Shown here one piece after another: positions 1-9,984 of a stretch of DNA of 64,000 nt. Both the position numbers and the translations under genes were made by a program. A model generated the notes under the pieces. The model did not search any database and had not been told where the DNA came from. It saw only the letters and a list, made by a program, of their open reading frames with translations. Numbering within the stretch: position 1 is the first letter of the stretch; each line of letters opens with the position of its first letter. Source of the stretch: Kuschelorhynchus macadamiae (Eukaryota; Arthropoda; Insecta; Coleoptera; Curculionidae); assembly GCA_030620095.1 (NCBI GenBank), contig JAUTXW010000214.1, positions 1,492,001 to 1,556,000 of the forward strand, in the 5' to 3' direction.

Positions 1-2
1 CG

Positions 3-431
3 CAACAGTGCTATCGCTGCCAGCGATACGGACATACACAGTGAAAGTGCACCTTCCAAGAGCGCTGTGTTAAATGTGCCGGGGGGCACAGATCGACGGC
101 ATGTCCTCTGCCGATAAACAAAGAAGTTAGAAACGTGGTGTGTGTGCTGTGCGGGGAAACAGGGCACCCTGCATCCTACCGGGGATGCACGAAGTGCTCG
201 AAAAAGAACACACACAAACCCAAAACAAACACTGGCACAAACAAAAAACCCACTGCACCTCAAAAGAGGAGAGAGAATGAGGGGGCCAGGCAGCCTGCAG
301 CTGCTAGTTCCCTCACCGAAATGACAATGGAAATCTTCCATAAAGCCATGAAGGATATGGCTGAAAGTCTCATGAGTGAGACAAGGAAGCTAATTGAGGC
401 AGCCCTAAAACCCAGAAATGGCAGGAATTAA
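3..431 (+). pseudogene. Jockey-type LINE ORF1 (gag-like), 3' part, one nonsense codon
   Basis: This is the C-terminal part of a LINE gag-like nucleic-acid-binding protein; the N-terminus lies outside the window. Three zinc knuckles follow each other. The first starts at base 9 (C-x2-C-x4-H-x4-C), the second is C-x2-C-x3-H-x4-C, and the third begins CVLCGETGH. This triple CCHC cluster is typical of Jockey-clade ORF1 proteins, which bind the element RNA. An in-frame TGA at 42-44 lies inside the first knuckle, so the copy is dead; the frame then stays open to the TAA at 429-431. The tail is basic and rich in T, N and K. ORF2 starts 14 bases downstream. The TGA could be a sequencing error, but the downstream ORF is also broken. 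Confidence 0.85.
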
Positions 432-445
432 TCCCACAATCCCAA

Positions 446-3099
446 ATGAAGATAATGTCGTGGAACGTAAACGGCATAAGAACACAAAAAATAGAGATTA
501 TGCAGCTAATCTCTGAACAGACCCCTGATATTCTGGCACTGCAGGAGACCAGAATTAACAGGGCAGACAGGTTCTCTATCCCCGGATATGAAACCTAAAG
601 ATACGACAGAGTCGTAAACAATGGCGGTGGGGTAGCGATCCTTCTAAAAAGGACCATCTCACACGCATACATTGGGATCGAAGACGTCGAAATAGAAGCC
701 ATATCGACTGAACTGTCCACCACCAGAGGGAAGATTAAAATCTTCTCTGCGTATAGGCCCCCTAGAGGGGACCTACTACAGGAAGACGTAGATGATTTGC
801 TAAGGGGCAGAAACCCCCGGGTTATTATAGGTGACCTGAACTGCAAACATCCACAGTGGAACAGCGCCACACAGGATAGAAATGGACAAAGACTCCTGGA
901 CTCCTCGGAAGCCCAAGGGAGCATAGTCATAGGACCAAATAGGCCAACGTTTCTACCAAGAAACCTTAGCCATCCTCAGGTGCTAGACATAGCAATCCTA
1001 AAGAATATAGTCCATGACTTCGACATAGAAACCCTCGAGGAAGGTACATCGGATCATAATCCGATAGTACTCACACTGGGTAGAGAAAACAGGGCTCAAG
1101 AAACCTCAATCAGGAAACAGACTAACTGGAGGACTTATCAGGATAAAGTCCAGGATCAAATCGAAATAACAGCCATTAATAACCCTCAGGAACTGGAAAG
1201 AGCCGTAGAGACTCTAGAGAACAAAATACTGGAAGCATTCCACGCAAGCACAGTAATTATGAACACTCCTCACGTTCAGCCGGGGAGTGACCTCCCTCGC
1301 GAGCTGATACTTTTCATAAGACAGAATAGAAGGCTTAAACATGCCTATGGAAGGAGACATCTCGAGCAGGATAGAATAGCCCTAAACAGGCACTCAACTA
1401 GGTTGAGAGATGCACTAAGGGTACACAGAGATAGAATGTGGTCTAATAAACTACGAGAATTATACACAAAGGACAATACTGCATGGCAAATGCAGAAAAG
1501 GCTAAGGTCTGAGAACAAACCAATGCCTCCCCTGCACGGGGCAGGAGGAATGGCATACACAGACCAGGAAAAAGCAGGGCTCGAACGAGAGTGTCGACTA
1601 AACCAACATCCGCTCGAAGATGATCAACATGAAATAGAAGTAATTAATGGCTGCAGGAGACTAAACAACACAGAAACCCCTGCCACGGTGGAGCACCCGG
1701 CTACACCACAGGAGGTTGAAAATGTCATAAAATTTTTAAAGAAGCGTAAAGTTCCAGGCAAAGATGGCATAACAAATCAAATGATAAAGCAACTTTCTAG
1801 AAAGGGAATTGCTGCACTAACCAGCATAACAAATGCAGTCATGAGACTCGATTACTTCCCCAACAGGTGGAAGCATGCTGAAGTAGTGATGATTGGTAAA
1901 CCAGGGAAAGACTTAACTTTCCCTCAAAACTATCGACCGATAAGTCTGCTGCCCGCACTCAGTAAAATCGTCGAAAGAGTCCTGAACATCAGACTCAAAG
2001 ACGAAACAGACACCCTAGATATTATCCCTAAGGAGCAATTCGGTTTCAGAAGCGGCCACTCAACAGAATTGCAGGCTCTGAGAATAGTTGAAACTGTCAC
2101 CAGGAGTTTTAACTTGAAAGAAGCTACTGGCACGGTCTTCCTAAACGTAGCCAGAGCTTTTGACAGAGTATGGCACAAAGGATTTGTGTACAAAATGCAA
2201 AACGCAGGTTTTGCAGCAAAGACATGCAAACTGATTGCCCACTATCTGGATGATAGAACGCCAAGCGTCAGAGTCAAACGCTCCAAATCGATACCCAGAA
2301 GACTAGAAGCAGGAGTGCCTCAGGGATCTGTGTTAGAACCGCACTTATATAACGTGTATACACATGACATCCCCAAGACACACACCACTTCTATAGCCCT
2401 ATACGCCGACGACTGTGCTATAGCGGCAAAGCATAGAAATTCAGGTATCATATGTAGGAGACTACAGGAAGAAATGGATCTGATAAGTGACTGGTGTATC
2501 ACTTGGAAGATCAAAATAAATGCACAAAAAAGCCAGGCCATCCTCTTCCAAAAGAGGAGGATGATACCCCCAGAGGCTATAAGCATTGATGGAGATGAAA
2601 TCCCATGGACAAACTCGATAAAATATCTAGGGCTGATAATGGATAAGGGGTTAACATGGAAACCCCATATAGATGCAATAAGAGCAAAGACAAATAAGGC
2701 TATGGCTAGGCTATTCCCTCTTTTGAACCGAAGAAGCCCATGGCTCTTCGTACTCTGACCATGATAAAAATGATCGCAAGATCACAATTGATATATGGAG
2801 AAGTAGCGTGGGCGTATGCAGCTCCCACCTACATAGACCAACTGGCAGCTACAGAAAATAAGTACTTAAGGACTGCGGTAGACGCACCTTGGTACGTAAG
2901 AAATGCCCAGATCCAGCGGGACCTGGACTGGGAGCCTCTCCAGACAACAATCAGAAAGAAAGCCATGAAAGGCATAGAGCGGGCAGCAGCACACCCATTT
3001 GAAGAACTCAGGATGCTAGTGGACTATGACCCTCAGGAGGAGCGGCGGGTACACCGGGTCTACTACCGTAGGCCCCGCGATCGCACACCATTACACTGA
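446..3099 (+). pseudogene. Jockey-type LINE ORF2: AP-endonuclease plus reverse transcriptase, inactivated
   Basis: ORF2 of the same LINE, normally nicking target DNA and priming reverse transcription there. The ATG at 446 opens with the endonuclease start MKIMSWNVNGIR. Endonuclease motifs include LQETRI, YRPPRGD, GDLNCKHPQW and SDHNPI (to about 1070). The reverse transcriptase follows: NYRPISLLPALSKI, QFGFRSGHST, FLNVARAFDRVWH, AGVPQGS and YADD (about 1720-2600). Breaks: an in-frame TAA at 596-598, and a 1-base deletion near 2738, after which the C-terminal domain continues in another frame to 3099. Two core residues are altered: the usual catalytic Asp of motif A is Asn (codon 2144-2146), and the Gly expected after PQGSVL is Glu. 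Clade assignment rests on remembered motifs. Confidence 0.88.
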
Positions 3100-3380
3100 C
3101 AATATACACATTTCTCTCTGTTTTCAGACAACTCTCCTATCTTGACCGCGACAATATAGAAGAGGTGCGATGTGAGTACGCACATCCGGATGTGTACGAG
3201 CTGACACACCTAAGATAGCGATGACTTATGGTTTATTAAGGCCCTAGGCCCGTTAAACCGGTAGTACATATCATCGAGAGGCAGCTTCTCAGGAGGGAGG
3301 TCGGGTGGATGGTGGGTCCTCTGGACCATTGGACCCTTCACGCGATAGGCACTGTCGCATCTGGTGTAGGTTTCTCTGGG
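3100..3380. other. 3' flank of the Jockey-type LINE, GC-richer, no gene
   Basis: No ORF or recognisable RNA gene. The first ~130 bases are probably the LINE 3' untranslated region. I see no clear poly-A tail, so the 3' boundary of the element cannot be fixed. Base composition is higher in GC than the sequence after 3400, which fits LINE-derived DNA. Confidence 0.4.
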
Positions 3381-3382
3381 GT

Positions 3383-3509
3383 ATCGGTCGAAAATTAATT
3401 TATAGTGAAAATCTTAAAATATATATAATATATATTAATATCTTTTTTGGTTACGGAAATTTTGTCACCCCTTCGAGCTGCCTTCCTTGTACATGGCACA
3501 ATCCTTACA
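3383..3509 (+). repeat. Repeat copy A, uninterrupted (empty-site paralogue)
   Basis: The segment starting TATCGGTCGAAAATTAATTT and running through an AT-rich core to CATGGCACAATC recurs as copy B at 3680-3732 plus 6437-6533. Copy B is split by a DNA transposon; copy A is not, so A shows the pre-insertion site. The two differ by scattered substitutions and an indel of about 25 bases after GGAAATTTTG. The repeat family itself is not recognised. Confidence 0.75.
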
Positions 3510-3679
3510 TTGAATTGGCCTCTTTATTACTAAAACTTCTACAAGTATTTTGGACAACGCTTCTGGCCACAACGCAGGATCTGATGACACAAATAATAGG
3601 TCGTTCTGTTTCCGAATCAGACAATGTTTTATTTATAAATACCCCTACAAAATTTGAAGCCTTCCAAGTACTATGCGAC

Positions 3680-3732
3680 GTATCGGTCGAAAATTGATTT
3701 ATGATGAAAATCTTAAAATGTATATAATATAT
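3680..3732 (+). repeat. Repeat copy B, left half, ending in target duplication ATAT
   Basis: Left half of the repeat also seen at 3383-3509. It stops at the transposon end. The last four bases, ATAT (3729-3732), are repeated at 6437-6440 on the other side of the transposon. Confidence 0.75.
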
Positions 3733-6436
3733 GAGGAGCCCATATGCAAAATCCGCTATTTGCAAAAGTATTATGTTTATAGCAGGTTTTGCATGTCATC
3801 ATGCCGTCATATTGGTTTTTAATAAGTAGCAAAACCCGCTATTTTCTATTATTTCGGGCATGTTGAGATCCCGAAGTAGGAGGGAAGTGATGATACCGCA
3901 AAAAAATATTAAAAACACGATTAAAGAAATAAATACTCCATAAAGTGAAGAACTATTAAGTTTAATAAAACAAGTAGGCTAAAAAATAAAGTCATACTCT
4001 AAAAATAAAATCAAATCTTACTCTTAAAAAATTAACGTTTAAGTCTGGAACTCGGCGTCATCTTCAGGGAGTACAAAATCACTATTAATGGTGCTGTCAT
4101 TGTTCACATCATTATTGTCAGATATAGAGGCTGTATCAGTTTCCTACGTACCAGAAAATATGCCGTTATAGAACTGCAACTTTTCTTTCTCCTTCCAGTT
4201 TTCACCAAAGTGTAGAATGATCAGTTTTTTTAACATCGGTAAGCTTTTCTAGTTTAACATCAACTCCTCTTTCAACAACTTCGACATGGTTGTTATTTTG
4301 AAAGTTTTTACCTCTCTTGCATATAGTTTTAGGCTCACAATAATCAATATTATAGAATGGATCTCCTTGTACTAATGCAGTCTTGCCTGATTTACTTCGG
4401 GTGATGAAGACTTTCTTTGCTTGTTGAAATTTAAAGTGCCATTGTCCTGGATGCTTAATTGTATTTTCGGAGTACGATTTCCACTTCTTTACAGGCCGAT
4501 CATTTTGTGCTAAGTATATGTCTTCCGAATATTTGCTTATTACATCAATGTAGTCTTTGGGGCCTTCGATGACACTGCATGCCTTAAATTCTCTTTCCAA
4601 TTTACCAAATACCCGATCTGCCGGAAGAAATGAATGGCCGACAATAGGAAACCAAATCTCAATTCTTTCGATATTTTTAGGGGCTTCAAATAACAACCAA
4701 GAGCACAACATTCCTAACAAAGACCTGTTTTTGTTTTGTCCTCCACATCCATCGGAGAACAATCTTATGAGCGACAGATCATTTAAGTTTGAGTTGCACA
4801 GTCTGTGGTGTAAGGCTGATGCAATTTGGTTACAGCCTTTTGCAAATTCGTTCTCGGTCCACACATACCTGAATGTGTTTTCCTTGTTTTGGGAGGACAG
4901 TGATGAACCTTGACAGATTGTAAAGTTATATAAATATAACTGGCGAGAATAATACGCCGCCTGATTTGCAACTTTTGGGAGGACCAAATTTTTTTGATAA
5001 TCGTAACATAACGTTAATTAATTTTCAACTTCTAGACGAAGCTTGTCGTAGAAAGCATCTGCACGCTTCTTGTGGTGTTTCATGTTGAATTTAAGTGCAT
5101 CTCTTTTGTTCTTGTCCTTCTCAAGGCTAATTTCATTTTCAAAGCTGCAACAGACGGAACACTTATCGGAACATGGACTGTCAAAACTTAGATTGAAACA
5201 TTCATTAAAAATGGTTCTAAAGTATTCGTAAGTAACAGAAAGGTCTTCAGTAGGATGCTTTTCATTATACCAAGTTCACATTTTTTTTGTGCTGAGCTCA
5301 CTTGGCAGATATTGTCGTTTTGTATGTTTGCCACGAGTATAATGACTTTGAATGGGTTTGAATGTTTTAATAAATGCCTTAACTGCCTCTCGCCGTGCTT
5401 GTAACTTTAAACTTTTGCGATCGCCGCCTCTTGTTTCTGTAGGTGTCCTACTAGATTCCAAAAATTTTTGACACAATCTGTTTACCCTATTCCGCTTTTC
5501 TTGGAGAATGTTAAAAAATGCCGCTCGACAAACTCTAACATTATCAGTAACCCCACCTCTTTGCTTCGGAAGAACGAAACAGGTGCTTATATTTCTTCTT
5601 CTATCCAAGTCTCTAGCGACGCATGTCTTTTTTGGAGATTTAATGTAAACATGTTGTAATATATAATTTTTTTTCCAATCTAAACACGGAACTTGATAAT
5701 ATTTTTGATGAATTTTTCGCATATCCTGCATTGACAATTCATTACACTGGAAAGCAGATGCCTTATGTTCACAATTCGGCTTCCTTGGCAGTCCTTTAGG
5801 TAGTTGCCTATAACAAAAAAAACCCTTAATAGAAATAAGAAATATAATATAATAAACTAGGAACCTACCCAGTTTTTTTTTGCAATATTTCTCTTCCATG
5901 TTTCAGGGCACGTTTTTCTTTTTCTTGAACGTGTAGGTTGGGTTTCAACAATAACCTCACTATCACTAACATGTTCTTCACTATCAGACATTTTCCACAC
6001 AGTTTTTCAGCAATTTTTGTAAACGTAAACAAATAAAAGCACCTCTAGATTCAACCAAAACATTTATTGCAATTTGCAATACGAAATAATCCCAACGCCA
6101 CGCTACGTTTAAAATAGTAACTACATACAAATTCCGCGAAACCATAAAGAAACTGGTTTTGCAGCAGTATTCTCGATAGATCTAGAAATCATTATCGAAT
6201 ATAACGCACTTTGCACGCGTTCGAACATTTAGCTGATTTTGCATCTGTTTGCCTTGAGCATATAGCGGCTTTTGAAAATGTATGCATTCTTTTCACTCAA
6301 TTTTAAATAGGATACAGCGCGTCTTGCTGCTTAAAATGTGTTCAGATAGTTAGCTTTGACCTTTTAGAAGACCATGTTGCCAATAAGTTCGTTTTAAATT
6401 TTTTGGCATATACCGGGTTTTGCATATGGGCTACCC
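3733..6436 (-). mobile_element. DNA transposon with DUF7869-type transposase, 4-bp TSD (possibly Sola superfamily)
   Basis: A 2704-bp element with terminal inverted repeats. The left end begins GAGGAGCCCATATGCAAAA; the right end, read inward, begins GGGTAGCCCATATGCAAAA. These share 17 of 19 bases. It is flanked by ATAT on both sides (3729-3732, 6437-6440). Removing the element and one ATAT restores the uninterrupted repeat seen at 3383-3509, so both ends are fixed. A single broken transposase gene lies on the minus strand. A 4-bp duplication excludes Tc1/mariner (TA), piggyBac/Kolobok (TTAA) and hAT (8 bp) and is compatible with Sola, but the superfamily call is inference. Confidence 0.85.
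4144..5991 (-). pseudogene. DUF7869-type transposase gene with a 61-bp intron, broken
   Basis: Proposed start ATG at 5991-5989, giving an acidic then basic N-terminus (MSDSEEHVSDSE). A GT-AG intron fits 5868-5808. Joining the exons in frame needs one A fewer in the nine-A run at 5872-5880 (plus-strand T run). Exon 2 carries a conserved block around VRVCRAAFFNIL and RGGDR, then FKPIQSHYTR. The middle part carries TYEYFRTIFN and a Cys cluster (CSDKCSVCC). The C-terminal domain shows RLFSDGCGGQNKN and VGHSFLPADRVFG, the D, H and D residues typical of DUF7869 proteins and likely a nuclease core. Breaks: an in-frame TAA near 5020, just upstream of LVLPKVANQAAYY, and an extra base in the T run at 4225-4231, after which the tail HFGENWKEKEKLQFY continues to a TAG at 4144. 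Confidence 0.8.
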
Positions 6437-6533
6437 ATATATTAATATTTTTTTCGGTTACGGAAATTTTGCCCGTCCTTGTGCATGGCACAATCTGCAT
6501 ACCACCTAGGAACGGGCCTGGCTATGCTACTGA
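6437..6533 (+). repeat. Repeat copy B, right half; ends in a hAT-like terminus
   Basis: Continues copy B after the transposon, starting with the second ATAT duplication and matching 3433 onward. It ends in CCTGGCTATGCTACTG, which resembles the right terminus of some hAT elements (CAG...CCAGG read inward). The host repeat may therefore be a non-autonomous hAT element; this is weak. Confidence 0.5.
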
Positions 6534-7190
6534 CTTAAACTAGCACAAAGTTATCTAAGAATTTTTTTAGTCAATTTCAACGCAATATTGACTTCCATAA
6601 AAACATGAATAAATAAAAACAATACCACAAAGGCAAAATAACATCATCTGTCCTAAAATAATAACCATATATTACAAAAAAACTAATGGCCCTGATTACA
6701 TTTTAATTTTATATTTGCGAGTCCTTCATGAGATTCAAGCTATGCTTGTTTTCCGGAGGGATTTATTACCCTTTATGTACTTCCTTTTCATACACAAAAC
6801 TTCAGTGCTGGAGAATCCCTCCTAAATTACTTTACTGCTATAGAGCGTCTTATTTTTCATCGTTGTGTTGCTTTAATTCACTAAAGGCTTAATAGCCCGG
6901 TATTATGTTAAAAATTGTACATTTTCGTGAAGAAAAGTTATGCAGCAGCTTTTGCCACTCTGGAAATATTTTGTTGCATAATGAACTCGGCTTGGAATGT
7001 TTATGTTCAAGACCAACTTGCGACTCTTTATATTAAATATCTGATGAAAAAAAGTTTTAAGAAACTTCTAATGATAATAAATTGCCATTCAAATCTCGGA
7101 ATTTATTCAATTCTGACTTCTACACTGTGGGCCAAGTTAAAGTAGCCCCATTTTTACATTAACTTTTTTACTTCTCATCCGATTAAAAAA
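6534..7190. other. No gene recognised
   Basis: AT-rich sequence. The open frame at 6915-7145 has no recognisable motif and normal AT-rich random composition; I do not support it as a gene. Confidence 0.5.
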
Positions 7191-7194
7191 AATT

Positions 7195-8842
7195 ATACTT
7201 GCCTCCTAAAAGGGTCCGTCCTTCGGTCTGTCTGTCTGTCTATTCGCGTCATAGCTATAAAACTACTTATCCGATTGATTTCAAATTTTGGTCAAAAATT
7301 AAGGGTCATATGGGGATGACCTGGTAACATTTTGGTAAAATCTAATATGGCAAAACAAAATGGCGGCCTAGTGCAATGTTAAAAAAATTGTTACTAAAAA
7401 ACTACTTATCCAATTGTAAAATCTAAGATGGCGGAATAAAATGACGGCATAATGAAATATTTAAAAATTCAGCCTGCATAATGGTTTGATTTGAAATTGT
7501 GTGCCATAACTAATTGTGGTATAGAGATCAACTAGTAAAATAGTGATACTAATTCAAGATGGCTGAACAAAATGGTGGCCAAATAAAATGTTTGTAATCG
7601 TGAAAAAATCACCCTCTCAGCCAAAAAATATGTTTTATCAATTTTGTCGGTCTGCCTCTTTGTCTGTTTGTCTGTCAGTTCGCGGTAGAGCTTAAGGACT
7701 ATTTACCTGATTTACTTCAAATTTTGGTTAAAAATTAAGGGTCATATGGAGATGACTTGGTAGCATTTTGGTAAAAATCCAATATGGCGAAAGAAAATGG
7801 CGGCCTGGTTTAAAAAAAAAAATTGAAAAAAAACTACTCATCTAATTTATCTCAAATTTTGCAAAAAAACATCAAATATTATTTTGGAATCAACTGGTAA
7901 TATTTTGGTACAAATCCAAAATGGTGGAACAAAATGGCGGTTTAGTAAAATATATGATTTTTTGATTTCAAATTGTGTGTCATAACTAATTGTGGTATAG
8001 TGATCAACTAGTAAAATTCTTGTACTAATTCGAGGTGGGCGAAGAAAATCGCCGCCAAATAAAAACTATGTAAGCCTGAAAAAATCATCCTCTCAGGTCT
8101 TACACGTCTTTACATTTTAGCATCCCTAGAGGCCAAAAAAATATATTATATCATTTCCGTCGGTTCGTCTGTCGGTATGTCTGTCTGTCTGTCAGTTCGC
8201 GGCATAGCTTAAAGACTACTTACCCGATTGACTTTTTATCAGAAATTAAGGGTCACATGGGTATGCACTGGTAATATTTTGGTAAAAATCCAAAATGGCG
8301 AAACAAAATGGCGGCGTAGTGAAATGTTAAAAAAATTATTATGGAAAAATTGCTTATCCAATTTATTTCAAATTTTACATCAAAGTATTATGTTGGAATT
8401 AAATGGTAAAATTTTGATACGAATCCAGGACGGCGGAACAAAAAAGGTATAATAAAACATTTAAAATACAGCTTGAAAAAACTACTTAATGGATTGATTT
8501 CAAATTGTGTACCATAACTAACTGTGGTATAGGGCTCAACTAGTAAAACTGTGTTACTAATTCAAGATGGTGGAACAAAATTGCGGCCAAATAATTGTAA
8601 TCCTGAAAAAAATCACCCTCTCAGGATTTACATATCTCCACGTTTTAGCGTCCCTAGACGTCATCAAAACATATTTTATCAATTCCGGCGGTCCGTCTGT
8701 CGGTCTGTATGTCAATCTGCGACATAGCTTAAATAGTACTTACCCGAATGACTTCAAATTTCGACCAAAAATTAGGGGTTATACGGGGATGACCTGATAA
8801 TATTTTGGTAAAAATCCAATATGGCGGAACAATGTTAAAACA
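7195..8842 (+). repeat. Tandem array of the (TCTG)n / ATGGCGG repeat, cluster I
   Basis: About four head-to-tail units of roughly 450-500 bp. Each has a (TCTG)n stretch and a block reading CGGCATAGCTTAAAGACTAC. There follow up to three sub-repeats of about 115-130 bp, each ending in a pair of motifs close to AAGATGGCGGAACAAAATGG then CGGCC. Units join at the block TGTAATCCTGAAAAAATCAC. Short ORFs here (for example 8228-8452 and 8567-8797) are repeat sequence, not genes. Copies of the same family lie at 17376-18010 (+), 22010-22250 (-), 46165-46640 (-) and 50765-52040 (-). I know no autonomous partner. Confidence 0.85.
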
Positions 8843-8846
8843 TGTT

Positions 8847-9245
8847 TGTTAGAGTGGTGTATTATTTGGGGTTAAGATCCAATAAAAAAAAACAAGTATT
8901 TTTTTAAATTGTCGACGTTTCGCAACTTAATTATTCCATCTTCAAGACACATATATAGATCTTATATCCTGCATAAAACCTATATTATCAGCACTTGTGC
9001 TCCGTTGTTCCGCATATATTACTCATATATTAAGTTTCTAAATGGTTTTCGTTAACAACAACCTTTGTTGTCATGTTAGAGTGGTGTATTATTTGGGGTT
9101 AAAAGCCAGTAAAAAAAAACAAAGATAGCCGACGTTTCGCAACTTGATTTTTGCATCTTCAGGACACATGCAGATTCTTTATCAAGCACGAAACACATAT
9201 TATCAATCTTTACATATTCCGTTTGTCTGCAGATATTTAGGTTTC
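8847..9245 (+). repeat. Two tandem copies of a ~230 bp repeat with hammerhead-like hairpin (Penelope-like terminal repeat?)
   Basis: Units start GTTAGAGTGGTGTATTATTT at about 8848 and 9075. Each contains GTCGACGTTTCGCAAC or a close variant. On the minus strand the second copy reads CTGAAGATGC, then an internal loop, then GTTGCGAAACGTCGG (9128-9167): a GCAA/TTGC hairpin between CUGANGA-like and GAAAC sequences. Further copies are at 32040-32140 and 46640-47670. The adjoining GIY-YIG fragment suggests these are Penelope-type terminal repeats; the link is inference. Confidence 0.65.
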
Positions 9246-9254
9246 TAAATTTAG

Positions 9255-9655
9255 GGTTTCCAAGGAGACAAAGACAAAGTCGACTTGAAGGAGAGGAGTG
9301 GTCTCTACAAAATTAGCTGTAATGACTGCGATCTAAAATATGTTGGCCAAACTAAACGCTCCATAAACATTCGTCTTAAAGAACACGAGGCACATTTAAG
9401 ATACGGAAGAACAGAAAAGTCATGCGTTGCCGAACATGCTTGGAAAACAATCACCAAATACGAATAAATAATCTTAACTTTATTAAAAATTTATCTAATA
9501 ATAGTATATTGGATGCATTTGAGAGTATAGAAATAGTTAAATGTGGTAAGAAAGCACTAAATAAAGACAAAGAACTATTCTCTATAGTCCCCTCTATTGC
9601 TTGCTTGACAACGGTGCAGTCAGGTGCAACCAAGTGCGACCACATTTACCTATAA
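9255..9655 (+). pseudogene. Penelope-like element GIY-YIG endonuclease fragment, frameshifted
   Basis: C-terminal endonuclease domain of a Penelope-like retroelement; reverse transcriptase is absent. The frame open to 9467 reads GLYKISCNDCDLKYVGQTKR then IRLKEHEAHLRYG, the GIY-YIG pattern with its CxxC and the R-x-x-E-H helix. After CVAEHAW a frameshift near 9440 moves the rest into the frame of 9422-9655, with ILDAFESIEIVKCGKKALNK, the usual tail of this domain. It lies immediately 3' of the hairpin-bearing repeats and is followed by another hairpin at 9698-9728. It is a 5'-truncated copy and not functional. Confidence 0.8.
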
Positions 9656-9697
9656 ATTGTCTCTATTAGGATAAGTTACTTTAGTTTATATCATCTG

Positions 9698-9728
9698 CTG
9701 ATGATGCTAACTCGGTTAGCCAAACGCG
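9698..9728 (+). ncRNA. Hammerhead-ribozyme-like core, degenerate
   Basis: CTGATGA is followed by T, a perfect 6-bp hairpin GCTAAC-TCG-GTTAGC, and CAAACGCG. This matches the CUGANGA / stem II / GAAA layout of hammerhead ribozymes described from Penelope-like elements, but the G of GAAA is C, one extra U precedes stem II, and I cannot fold a convincing stem III. It sits in the 3' region of the GIY-YIG fragment. Probably a decayed ribozyme. Confidence 0.45.
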
Positions 9729-9926
9729 CATCCAGACCGGAACAAGTTGTGGTGTAGTGTGGTTAGAACTGTTGTATTTTGATATATCTTCCACCACGGG
9801 TCCCAGTATTAGGACTTTATATGTATCCTAACAATTTTAATAGAGATACGGTCTACAGTTTACATCATATGTGGAAACGGATCGTTTTCATATATGATCG
9901 TGTCTAAATAATCGGCATGAAGATCC

Positions 9927-9962
9927 CTGAAGATGCCTCGTGCAACGGAAGGCAAATCGTCG
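9927..9962 (+). ncRNA. Second hammerhead-like hairpin, degenerate
   Basis: CTGAAGAT, then GCCT paired with AGGC across a 10-nt loop, then AAATCGTC. The layout matches the motif at 9698-9728 but with a shorter stem and a weaker GAAA. It may mark another Penelope-like terminal fragment. Confidence 0.3.
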
Positions 9963-9984
9963 GAAAGTGATTTCATTTTTATAG

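Noticed and set aside
3505..3765. 86-residue minus-strand ORF between the two repeat copies
   Set aside because: No recognisable domain; it spans repeat copy B and the transposon end.
5276..5899. MEEKYCKKK... as the transposase N-terminus
   Set aside because: The first part is hydrophobic intron sequence; a GT-AG intron and an upstream acidic/basic exon explain the region better.
7195..8842. CRISPR-like spaced repeats
   Set aside because: The repeats are long, degenerate and hierarchical, with no constant direct repeat and spacer sizes, in a eukaryotic context.
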